Shown here: positions 19,763 through 26,285 of the stretch, in pieces
Layout: each line of letters opens with the position of its first letter
Numbering within the stretch: the stretch's first letter is position 1
From: a virus
Length of the DNA stretch: 26,867 bases
IMG/VR virus record: IMGVR_UViG_3300036761_002268
Coordinates: 1-26,867 of that record
Direction: 5' to 3' (one strand)
Notes under the pieces: generated by a model
What the model was told of the DNA's origin: nothing
What the model saw: the letters and a program-made list of their open reading frames with translations, nothing else
The model's database searches: none
Program-made: the position numbers and the translations under genes

Positions 19763-20331
19763 CCGGTTTTCTCCGACGGGAACTTGCGTACCGTCACCAG
19801 CTTGTTCAGTGGCGCACCGGCGTACACCAGCCAGTTGTACTCGTTGCAGATGGTGCCAGTGGCGGGCACGCCCGGGTGCAGGCGCGCGAACTCCTCCAGG
19901 CATTCACGCTCGACACGGTCGCGCTCGTTGTGCCAAGCCTGGTGCTTGGCGCAGCAGGCTTCCGAGCAGAGCACGTACGGGTGTCTCGCCAAGGTGAGAC
20001 CATTTTCCGGCACTAACTTCGGCGCCGGCACGAAGATCACGTAGCCGTAGTCCTTGCCGGCCCACTTGCCGCACTCGCAGCACTCCCAGCGCCACTCGTT
20101 GTCGATCTGCCACTGGAGCAGGTCGCCCTTGAAGTCGTCCAGCTCGGCGATGCGCCTGAAGTCTTCGACCTCCAGGTATTCGATCTCTAGCTCGTGCGCG
20201 ACCGCCGTGCGCCCTTGGCCGCGCGTCTCCGCCCACACGATCGATTGCTCACCTTCGCCGTTTCTACCGGTCCCCGACAGGAGACCAATGCGCTCAGCCG
20301 TGCGCTCCAGCCACCGCTCCGACCACGTCAT
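19759..20331 (-). CDS. Zinc-binding protein with split Cys pairs, unknown function (190 aa)
   Basis: The first 75 residues are acidic and include EYLEVEDFRRIAELDDFKGD. A treble-clef-like site follows: C84/C87 (ECCECGKW), then about 35 residues later C122/C126 (LCSEACCAKHQAWH), with H130 nearby. The second half resembles the FCSxxC part of MYM or FCS-type fingers. Start ATG 20331 overlaps the upstream stop as ATGA. It may bind nucleic acid or protein; the function is unknown. Confidence 0.75.
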   Translation of the reverse strand: MTWSERWLERTAERIGLLSGTGRNGEGEQSIVWAETRGQGRTAVAHELEIEYLEVEDFRRIAELDDFKGDLLQWQIDNEWRWECCECGKWAGKDYGYVIFVPAPKLVPENGLTLARHPYVLCSEACCAKHQAWHNERDRVERECLEEFARLHPGVPATGTICNEYNWLVYAGAPLNKLVTVRKFPSEKTG

Positions 20332-20522
20332 GGGCGAGCCGTCTTGATCTTGTCTCGGATTTCGAGCGCCTGCTTGATGGCCTTGTCTTCGTCGGCGCCG
20401 ACACCGATCCAGCGTCCGTCCGGACGCTCACCGCGCAGGACAGCGCGAATGGCGCCACCGGGCTCGGCGCGGAGAATCACATCGTGATCGGGTGAGGCGT
20501 GCAGCCAGTCTTTGATGTTCAT
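20328..20522 (-). CDS. Small hypothetical protein (64 aa)
   Basis: The protein starts MNIKDWLHASPDHDVILRAE at ATG 20522 (ATGA overlap). A beta-rich core (AIRAVLRGERPDGRWIGVG) is followed by a helix (EDKAIKQALEIRDKIKT), an alpha/beta layout resembling small phage proteins of unknown function. No motif is recognised. Confidence 0.7.
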   Translation of the reverse strand: MNIKDWLHASPDHDVILRAEPGGAIRAVLRGERPDGRWIGVGADEDKAIKQALEIRDKIKTARP

Positions 20523-21301
20523 GGGGTCGCTTTCTTTTTCGGTGCTTCTTCTTCGGGCGTGTTGATGACGTCCCAGAGCCCGCGTGTAATGTCGGGACTC
20601 CAGGTAACCCACGAGTACTCACTGCTGTCAGATCGCGTCGTGACGATCTTCTCGCCGCAATCCGGGCACAGCGCCGGGACCCTCGCGTCTAGCGCAATGA
20701 GTCGTTGAAACTCGCACCACGTAAGCCCGAGCTTTCGGCCAGCCCCTGTGCTGGCAACGCACTTAACACTAATCGCGAACGACGGGCGTTTGCTTAGCAC
20801 CCGAAGGTGTGCCGGTTTTTCGCGCCACCAGTTCGAGCGCTGTTTGCTAGCGATAGCATTGAGCGGCAGCAGCAGTGTGGTCGGTGCCCCGTGCTTGAAG
20901 CAGTGGTCGGCGAACGGGAGCCAGATAGAAAAGGATGGGTTTGTTACGATTAAATCCACGGGCAGGTAAGCCGCGGGATCGCACTTGAAGAAGTCCGCAT
21001 GGATCACTTGGTCAAACACTGATACTCGGTCGTCGATCGACCCATCGAGCACCGCTTTTGCTTTGAGTGCAGCAGCAGCTCGCTTTTTATCGATCTCGAT
21101 ACCGATGATGCAGACGGTGCCGCCCCATACTTCTCGTATCACCTTCGCGATGGCACCGTTGCCGCAGGAGGGTTCCAGGATACGCATGCCTGGCTTGATC
21201 CCCAGGAACGGCATGATTGCGCGCACAACCCGCGACTGTGTCTGAAAGAACCCGTTCGGGTCCGGAACGTATCCCGCTGCTGATCTGCCCTTTGCGCTCA
21301 T
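20519..21301 (-). CDS. SAM-dependent methyltransferase, adenine-N6 type, NPSF variant (260 aa)
   Basis: Motif I is clear (ILEPSCGNGAIAKVI, 41-55), followed by GIEID (67-71) and an acidic HADFF (101-105). Motif IV is NPSF (121-124) where DNA N6-adenine methylases usually have NPP(F/Y); the second Pro is Ser. A CPDCGEKI pair lies at about 212-219. It probably methylates adenine in DNA, perhaps to escape restriction, but the variant motif leaves open RNA, protein or no activity. Start ATG 21301 (ATGA overlap) rather than the longer frame. Confidence 0.78.
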   Translation of the reverse strand: MSAKGRSAAGYVPDPNGFFQTQSRVVRAIMPFLGIKPGMRILEPSCGNGAIAKVIREVWGGTVCIIGIEIDKKRAAAALKAKAVLDGSIDDRVSVFDQVIHADFFKCDPAAYLPVDLIVTNPSFSIWLPFADHCFKHGAPTTLLLPLNAIASKQRSNWWREKPAHLRVLSKRPSFAISVKCVASTGAGRKLGLTWCEFQRLIALDARVPALCPDCGEKIVTTRSDSSEYSWVTWSPDITRGLWDVINTPEEEAPKKKATP

Positions 21302-21552
21302 TGTTTCCTGTCTTCCTCGTGCTCCAGCTCCCACTTCTGCTGCAACTCATCCTGATGGTGGGGTCCCATGATCGGCACCGTCGAGTAATCAACACTGATC
21401 ACGCGCTCGTAGTGGTATGGGCGCGAGCATGCGCCGCACTCGGTGATGCCGCTGTCGCCCACCAGCTCGTCGCTCGCGTTGTCTTCATGCCCGCAGTACG
21501 GGCAGACGCAGGAGTCGCTGCCGAGGCAATCGAGTTCAGAAGGGGTGTTCAT
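21298..21552 (-). CDS. Zinc-ribbon protein (84 aa)
   Basis: Four ligands form a clear zinc ribbon: C17/C20 (CPYCGHED) and C39/C42 (CGACSRPYHYER). The Cys-rich start and acidic ends surround it. Such free-standing ribbons in phages often bind RNA polymerase, nucleic acid or host factors; none of this can be shown here. Start ATG 21552 (ATGA overlap). Confidence 0.75.
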   Translation of the reverse strand: MNTPSELDCLGSDSCVCPYCGHEDNASDELVGDSGITECGACSRPYHYERVISVDYSTVPIMGPHHQDELQQKWELEHEEDRKQ

Positions 21553-21830
21553 CGGTCCGTACCCTGAAACATTGTGTAAGCTCCCATCATCATGACCATG
21601 TTCCTGGCGAGAACAGCCATCTCCGCCGACATGGGCCACGGGTTCACATAGACAGGCGGCGGCGCGTAGACTTTGCCTGCAAACACGGCGCCCCCAGCCA
21701 GTGCTGCCCCAGCAGCGAAGAAACCACGGCGACTCAGCGCGACGCGCGCGCAGCGCTCGCTGTGGAGCGCGTCCTCGGCTTGATGCTCCCCGACGCCCAG
21801 CATCTTGGCCAACATGCTCAGCGCGCTCAT
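21549..21830 (-). CDS. Small membrane protein with twin-arginine-like motif (93 aa)
   Basis: Residues 33-38 read SRRGFF and are followed by a hydrophobic Ala/Gly stretch (about 37-51) and KVYA, much like a Tat signal with a cleavage-like end. The motif is not N-terminal but preceded by about 30 residues, which is tolerated in Tat signals. The C-terminal part (AEMAVLARNMVMMMGAYTMF) is methionine-rich and possibly a second membrane helix. It could be a membrane anchor, a holin-like protein or a Tat-exported miniprotein. Start ATG 21830 (ATGA overlap). Confidence 0.68.
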   Translation of the reverse strand: MSALSMLAKMLGVGEHQAEDALHSERCARVALSRRGFFAAGAALAGGAVFAGKVYAPPPVYVNPWPMSAEMAVLARNMVMMMGAYTMFQGTDR

Positions 21831-22309
21831 TCTGCCTCCAACCATTCAGGGTGCAACTGCTGCACCAGCTCCAGCAAGTCGTCGCTATCGAGCGCGAAGA
21901 GCCTGAGTTGCTCGCAGCTAAAGACCTTGGCCTTGGTGATGTACCAGCTAACCACAGCGTGCATCCGCTGCTCCAACTCCTTCGCGTCGGCGTCGGACAA
22001 GCGATCTTCGCCGTCGAGGTCGCCGTGCTCTTCGCAGAAGTTCTCGCGAATGAACTCCGTAGCAGCCTCGGATTGTCGGGTGACCCAGGCCTCGCTCACT
22101 TGTCCCCGCTTGTAGGCACCGATCGGGAGGTAGACTCCCGGCCCCCTGAGCCATCTCCGGATGTCCTCGTACTGACCTATACCTTCCAGCACCTGCTCGA
22201 TGGCTTCGATCGGATCCGAGCACGAGAACGTCTCGTCGCCATCCTGGCCGAACAAGTCGGCTCCCTCGAACTCCATCAGAGCTTTGACGTTGGGTCTATT
22301 GAAGATCAT
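21827..22309 (-). CDS. Acidic hypothetical protein (160 aa)
   Basis: A strongly acidic, helical protein with segments DPIEAIEQVLEGIGQYEDIRRWL and ATEFIRENFCEEHGD, ending DLLELVQQLHPEWLEAE. Acidic small proteins in phage early regions sometimes act as DNA mimics or enzyme inhibitors; there is no direct evidence here. The ATG at 22309 directly follows the upstream TGA without a gap. Confidence 0.75.
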   Translation of the reverse strand: MIFNRPNVKALMEFEGADLFGQDGDETFSCSDPIEAIEQVLEGIGQYEDIRRWLRGPGVYLPIGAYKRGQVSEAWVTRQSEAATEFIRENFCEEHGDLDGEDRLSDADAKELEQRMHAVVSWYITKAKVFSCEQLRLFALDSDDLLELVQQLHPEWLEAE

Positions 22310-22906
22310 TCAAGGACACTCCCTTCTTTTCAGCAGCTGCTCGACAAGGTTCGCGAGCCCACTGACGGCGTCGCGCAAGTGACCGGAGTCTCCGGTCCGG
22401 ATGTGATCGACCACGGCACCGCGCACCGCGTCCAAAAGCAACTGAGGATCTGTTTCGAGGTGCAGAGGCGGACCGGAAGCTATCAACCACGTGGTGTCGA
22501 GATTCCAGACATCTCCGTTCACTTCGATTTTGACCTCCCACAGGTTGGGGTTCGGGTGCATGACATGCCGGCCCATCACCTTGCCTACGAGCCCATTCAG
22601 GTGCTTGTAGGGTGAGCCCACGACGCGCACCTCCTTGCCGGGCTCTGGCGACCAAGGGCGAGAGCGGACTTCTTCTTTCGCTCCTTCATCTTGGTAATCC
22701 GGATCGTCTTTGTACGAGTCGTAGTCTTGTTTGCCGTCGTTATTCGTGACGCTGCCCCGGTCGAGCGCCTGCGCTTCAATATCAGCAAGGGCCTGTGCGA
22801 TGATGTCTTTGCCGGCCAGCTGCGTGAGCTGCACACTGGGATCACGCTGAAGTTTTTCGATGACTGCGTGCGCGGCGATCAGGTGGCGAGACTCAAATTC
22901 GGTCAC
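22310..22906 (-). CDS. KOW/SH3-like domain protein (198 aa)
   Basis: Residues about 90-142 (EVRVVGSPYKHLNGLVGKVMG, then WEVKIEVNGDVWNL) resemble a KOW or SH3-like barrel: a hydrophobic strand, a P-x-x-G turn and GLVGKV. The N-terminal part is helical, joined by a very acidic linker, and the C-terminal part is helical (LRDAVSGLANLVEQLLKRR). KOW domains bind RNA, ribosomes or polymerase-linked proteins. The start is GTG 22906 (GTGA overlap). Confidence 0.72.
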   Translation of the reverse strand: MTEFESRHLIAAHAVIEKLQRDPSVQLTQLAGKDIIAQALADIEAQALDRGSVTNNDGKQDYDSYKDDPDYQDEGAKEEVRSRPWSPEPGKEVRVVGSPYKHLNGLVGKVMGRHVMHPNPNLWEVKIEVNGDVWNLDTTWLIASGPPLHLETDPQLLLDAVRGAVVDHIRTGDSGHLRDAVSGLANLVEQLLKRRECP

Positions 22907-23265
22907 GGTTCACCTTGCAGGTCGGCGCCGCTCTTGAAAGCCAGCTCCGCGATCTCGGGCGGCGGCTCTTTGCCCCAGTGTTCTTTGTACTCTTCGCCGC
23001 AGTCGAGCTGTTCGTCGGGCCACATGTCGCCGGGCGCCAAGGTGCGCAGGTGCTCGTGGATCTTCTGGCAGCGCCGGCAGCGCGTATGCTCTTCCACCTC
23101 GTCTTCTTCATCGGGGTCATCGGCTTCGGTGATGACGCACTCGATGGAGTAGTAGCGGTGCCCGACCAGGATCGGGTCCTTGCAGGCGTCGCACGTGTGC
23201 TCGGTGGCGGCGACGCGCAGCGTCTCGATGTACTCGGCGTAGACGTAGTCGATTGGTTGGCTCAT
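22903..23265 (-). CDS. Zinc-finger-like acidic protein (120 aa)
   Basis: CDACKDPILVGHRYYSIEC (25-43) looks like the first half of a treble-clef or LIM-like finger, and HTRCRRCQKIHEH (60-72) supplies the second pair C63/C66 after an acidic insert (DDPDEEDEVEE). The C-terminal part is acidic. Metal binding is likely; the target is unknown. Start ATG 23265 (ATGA overlap). Confidence 0.75.
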   Translation of the reverse strand: MSQPIDYVYAEYIETLRVAATEHTCDACKDPILVGHRYYSIECVITEADDPDEEDEVEEHTRCRRCQKIHEHLRTLAPGDMWPDEQLDCGEEYKEHWGKEPPPEIAELAFKSGADLQGEP

Positions 23266-23522
23266 TTGTTCTCGTCGTCCTTCGGTGGAAGGGGCTGTGG
23301 ACCACGCACCGGAATCGAGCCCCGCGTTTTGCTGACGCTACCAATGTTGTAGCCAGCCGCGTGCGCGTCCCGGATCGCATCGTCGAGCGACAGGTGGTGG
23401 AAGTCGCTCCTGGTGCACCGCGGCGCCTCGCCAACCTGATCAGGGGACGGGTCGGCGTCCACCCAAGTCCAGCTGTAACCGTTCCAAAACACGGTAGCCT
23501 GTTTCTTGAATCTCATGCTCAT
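23262..23522 (-). CDS. Small hypothetical protein (86 aa)
   Basis: It starts MSMRFKKQATVFWNGYSWTW, beta-like and aromatic, followed by a helix (SLDDAIRDAHAAGYNIG) and a proline-rich tail. The start is coupled to the upstream stop by ATGA. No motif is recognised. Confidence 0.7.
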   Translation of the reverse strand: MSMRFKKQATVFWNGYSWTWVDADPSPDQVGEAPRCTRSDFHHLSLDDAIRDAHAAGYNIGSVSKTRGSIPVRGPQPLPPKDDENK

Positions 23523-23917
23523 TGCTTCTCGCGCTTCCAGCCCTCGAAGTAGTCGTGCAGGGCCTTACAGATCTCGTCGTCCGTCGGCTGGTCACACGAG
23601 TAGCTGTTTGGTACGCCCGAGTAGTCGAGCATCACGAACGGTTTCTCACCGAGCTTGCGCCATACCGAGAAGTACAGGTGCCAACCCGAGTTCTGATCAA
23701 GCCACTCCAGCGTGAGCACGGTGCTCCCGTCATCGGTCTGCATGCGCTCCAGCGTGGGGTCGGGGGTGGGCGTGGCGGTCCTCACCGCGAGCGCATGCAC
23801 GCGCCGGATGGTCTTGTCGAAAAGCCGGTCCGCCAGTGACTTTCTGTCGGAGTCCTCGTAGAGACGCTTCGCCTTCTTCAGCGTAACTTCGAGCCACGGG
23901 TTCAGGTAAACGATCAC
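23519..23917 (-). CDS. Hypothetical protein (132 aa)
   Basis: An alpha/beta protein with a basic helix near the N-terminus (LKKAKRLYEDSDRKSLADRL), central strands (STVLTLEWLDQNSGWHLYFSVW, KPFVMLDYSG) and a C-terminal helix (DEICKALHDYFEGWKREKQ). The start is GTG 23917 (GTGA overlap). The family is not recognised. Confidence 0.72.
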   Translation of the reverse strand: MIVYLNPWLEVTLKKAKRLYEDSDRKSLADRLFDKTIRRVHALAVRTATPTPDPTLERMQTDDGSTVLTLEWLDQNSGWHLYFSVWRKLGEKPFVMLDYSGVPNSYSCDQPTDDEICKALHDYFEGWKREKQ

Positions 23918-24138
23918 GGCTCCTCCTCGGCGTACGCTTGGCGCGCGCGCATCTCACTGGCCACGTCGATCAGCACACGTTTTACTTCAACTCCAACGAT
24001 CGATGGCTCACGTGGAAGCTTGGGCGGCCTGCGCCTCTCACACGGGCACGCGAGCAGCACGTACCGACCCCAACGGTCCGCGACCGGGAAGACGTCGCCG
24101 CACAGCGCGCAGCGAATGAGCAACCACGACTCGGTCAT
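23914..24138 (-). CDS. Small zinc-ribbon protein (74 aa)
   Basis: C10/C13 (CALCGDVFPV) and C31/C33 (ACPCERRRPPK) make a probable zinc ribbon, with a basic proline-rich stretch after it and a C-terminal helix (VLIDVASEMRARQAYAEEEP). It starts at ATG 24138, overlapping the stop of a 12-codon mini-ORF as ATGA. The function is unknown. Confidence 0.72.
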   Translation of the reverse strand: MTESWLLIRCALCGDVFPVADRWGRYVLLACPCERRRPPKLPREPSIVGVEVKRVLIDVASEMRARQAYAEEEP

Positions 24139-24173
24139 TCTCCGAGATCCCTTACCTTGGTGAACTTCAGCAT
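24135..24173 (-). CDS. Coupled mini-ORF (12 aa), possible leader peptide
   Basis: The frame MLKFTKVRDLGE starts at ATG 24173, inside the end of the preceding 22-aa frame, and stops at 24135 in an ATGA overlap with the next gene. With the 22-aa frame it fills an otherwise empty gap, so ribosomes could pass from the methylase to the zinc-ribbon gene without a break. Its size makes chance occurrence possible. Confidence 0.35.
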   Translation of the reverse strand: MLKFTKVRDLGE

Positions 24174-24235
24174 TGGTCTACGTCTATGGTCCGTATATAT
24201 GTTCCTGGTAAATGGCGCAATTCTTTCTTTGGCAT
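24167..24235 (-). CDS. Coupled mini-ORF (22 aa)
   Basis: The frame begins MPKKELRHLPGTYIR and ends DQC. Its ATG overlaps the methylase stop as TGATG, and its end overlaps the ATG of the 12-aa frame. The junctions follow the style of this operon, which supports translation. No function is apparent. Confidence 0.4.
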   Translation of the reverse strand: MPKKELRHLPGTYIRTIDVDQC

Positions 24236-24801
24236 CAGGAGGCCTCGCGGCGTGATACCCGTACTTTTCCTAGAATCAGCGGCATCGCAACCGGACGACC
24301 AAAAACGACACCTAAGTGGGAAAGCGGTTCGAGGTCGATGCCGAATCCAAAAAGAACGCTCCCGTGTGAAGCGGCCTCCTGTCGTCCATTCTGCCGCACA
24401 GCGCCGAAGCGCAGACGTGCTTGCACGAAGCAAACCGACGAGCACGTGCGCAGTGCCCTCTGAACGGTTTGCGTTTCGGTGTGCGACGGGATCAGAAGGA
24501 TTGTCGGACGCGCTTCCCCAGAGTTAATGCAACGCTCGACCCACTTGTTCCGAGCTTCGCCATAGGGTGGGTTACAAAACACGTTGCGCGCATCCCAGGG
24601 TAGTTTGCAGCCATCGCTCGGTGGTGAGTAAAAAAGACGAGCCTGCGTTGGGTTGTTCGGTTCAGTGCAAGGATCAAGATCGATCCCGCCCAACAGCTCT
24701 CGGATCGGCTCCAGCACGTACTCTGGCGTCAGCATGCGTTGGCGATCATGATCTTCACCACGACGTCGCTTCGCGTTGTCGAATCTATGGGCGGCTTTCA
24801 T
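24235..24801 (-). CDS. dam: Phage-type N6-adenine DNA methyltransferase (188 aa)
   Basis: The pattern is that of the phage Dam family: TPEYVLEPIRELLGGIDLDPCTEPNN (25-50), LPWDARNVFCNPPYGEARNKWV (68-88) with catalytic N77-P-P-Y80, and ILLIPSHTET (101-110), which replaces the usual hydrophobic strand and aromatic end. These enzymes use SAM to methylate adenine in DNA, typically to shield phage DNA from restriction. The start ATG 24801 overlaps the helicase stop as ATGA; an ATG 22 codons later is possible. The neighbourhood of DnaB fits DNA synthesis. Confidence 0.88.
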   Translation of the reverse strand: MKAAHRFDNAKRRRGEDHDRQRMLTPEYVLEPIRELLGGIDLDPCTEPNNPTQARLFYSPPSDGCKLPWDARNVFCNPPYGEARNKWVERCINSGEARPTILLIPSHTETQTVQRALRTCSSVCFVQARLRFGAVRQNGRQEAASHGSVLFGFGIDLEPLSHLGVVFGRPVAMPLILGKVRVSRREAS

Positions 24802-26282
24802 CTGTCGTACCGGTTGTGCCAGTCGTCATCGGCGTCATCCGGAGGAGGTTCCGGGATGTGGTTATCGTCGAAGATGTCACCGAGTTGGTTGTAGTCAGCA
24901 CTTCCGGACGCTTCATGAAACGTCGTCGTCGTCGGCTCAAACTCGCAGTACAGAGTACCGGTACTGCCGTCGCGCCACTTCGCGACGATGATCTGTGCCT
25001 TGTTGTCTCTCGCTTCGCCTTTCGTGCGGTAGTAGTCCTCGCGATACAGAAAAATCACGACGTCGGCGTCTTGCTCCAAAGAGCCGCTCTCTCTCAAGTC
25101 GTGCAGCTGCGGGATTGGCGGCTTACGCTTCTCGCATTCGCGATTGACCTGGGCGAGTGACAACATTGCTACCCCCTCGTCTTTGGCGATGCTCTTGACG
25201 GCGCGGCTCACGGCAGAGATTTCCTGCTCACGGTTGTCGCTGTTTTGCGAAGACAGTAGCTGTAGGTAGTCGATGGCTCCTAGCTTCACCTTGAGGCTTT
25301 TACCAAACCTGTCCTCTAGCTTACGGCGCCCCATGCGCATCGCCGCGCGAATGGATGAAGGGGAGTGGTTGCTGGAATCCTCGATCACGATGGGCATGCG
25401 AAGTATTTTCTTCTGCGCGGCTGCCAGGCGATCCCATTCCTCTTTGTTCAGATTGCCGCGAGAGATTTTCGCGCTGTCGATACGAGACACCTGTGAAAGA
25501 ACACGGTGAGCGATCTGCTCCTTCGGCATCTCTACCGAGATGAATACGACACCGTCACCGATGCTGTCGGGGTTGTTTGGCTGTGGTGGCTTGGCGCACG
25601 CAAGCGCAATGCCAGTGGCACAGGCAGTTTTGCCGATTCCGGGGCGAGCAGCGATCACGTACACGCGACTTGGTTGTAGGCCACCGAGGCGCAGATCGAG
25701 CGTCGGCAAACCGGTCCGCACTCCGCTTATCCTCTCCCTGCCACTCTTGCCGATGGTTTCCATGGCCTCACGTGTGGCATCACTAAGGATTGTGAGCCGC
25801 TCGTCACGCCCAGCGGAGCGCGTCACCGAAAAGATGCGTTGATCGATGGCCTGCTTCCACTCTTCTGGATCGCCAACGTCCCCGTAGCCTTCAGCGACAA
25901 TGGTCTGGGCAGCGTGAATGATCTGTCGCAGCTCCCATTTCCCGACGATGGTCTTCGCGTGGTCTTCAACATGCGCGACTGCGGGTGTCGCATCCGAAAG
26001 CTGCGCGAGGTACGGGGATCCGCCAACCTGCTGCAGGCGCTCTCGGTCGCGCAGGTAACCCGCGACGCTAACGATGTCGATAGGTCGCCCAGTGTCGCGC
26101 AAATCGAGCGCTGACTGAAAGATGCGCGCGTTGGCATCGGCGTAGAAGTGCTTCGCCTCAAGAAATGGGATCTCGTCTAGCGTGGGCGGCTGAAGCAAGA
26201 TGGCGCTCAACACGGCAGCCTCTGCATCGAGATTATTGGGCGGGACTCGTCCTGCTCCTCCTCCGGCATCCGGCGGGGCCAC
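24798..26282 (-). CDS. dnaB: Replicative DNA helicase, DnaB family (494 aa)
   Basis: Full-length DnaB: an N-terminal domain (about 15-120, starting LDAEAAVLSAILL) and a RecA-like domain with Walker A ARPGIGKT (212-219), the VVFISVEMPKEQ segment (245-256), Walker B LGAIDYLQLL (334-343), SLAQVNRE (375-382) and DLRESGSLEQDADVVIFLYR (395-414). It unwinds the fork as a hexamer in the 5'-3' direction. The acidic C-terminal tail (PPPDDADDDWHNRYDR) is an extra. It starts at GTG 26282, three bases after the stop of the replication protein that probably loads it. Confidence 0.96.
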   Translation of the reverse strand: MAPPDAGGGAGRVPPNNLDAEAAVLSAILLQPPTLDEIPFLEAKHFYADANARIFQSALDLRDTGRPIDIVSVAGYLRDRERLQQVGGSPYLAQLSDATPAVAHVEDHAKTIVGKWELRQIIHAAQTIVAEGYGDVGDPEEWKQAIDQRIFSVTRSAGRDERLTILSDATREAMETIGKSGRERISGVRTGLPTLDLRLGGLQPSRVYVIAARPGIGKTACATGIALACAKPPQPNNPDSIGDGVVFISVEMPKEQIAHRVLSQVSRIDSAKISRGNLNKEEWDRLAAAQKKILRMPIVIEDSSNHSPSSIRAAMRMGRRKLEDRFGKSLKVKLGAIDYLQLLSSQNSDNREQEISAVSRAVKSIAKDEGVAMLSLAQVNRECEKRKPPIPQLHDLRESGSLEQDADVVIFLYREDYYRTKGEARDNKAQIIVAKWRDGSTGTLYCEFEPTTTTFHEASGSADYNQLGDIFDDNHIPEPPPDDADDDWHNRYDR

Positions 26283-26285
26283 CGA

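Noticed and set aside
21701-22615. A 304-codon open frame on the plus strand
   Set aside because: It lies opposite three genes with coupled junctions and recognisable zinc, membrane or KOW-like features. Long antisense frames are expected in GC-rich DNA, and its protein shows no motif.
24187-24210. A tatatac element shared with the region before the 494-aa gene
   Set aside because: The two copies lie in opposite orientation relative to the genes, and promoter hexamers around the right-hand one are poor; not enough to call a common promoter or operator.
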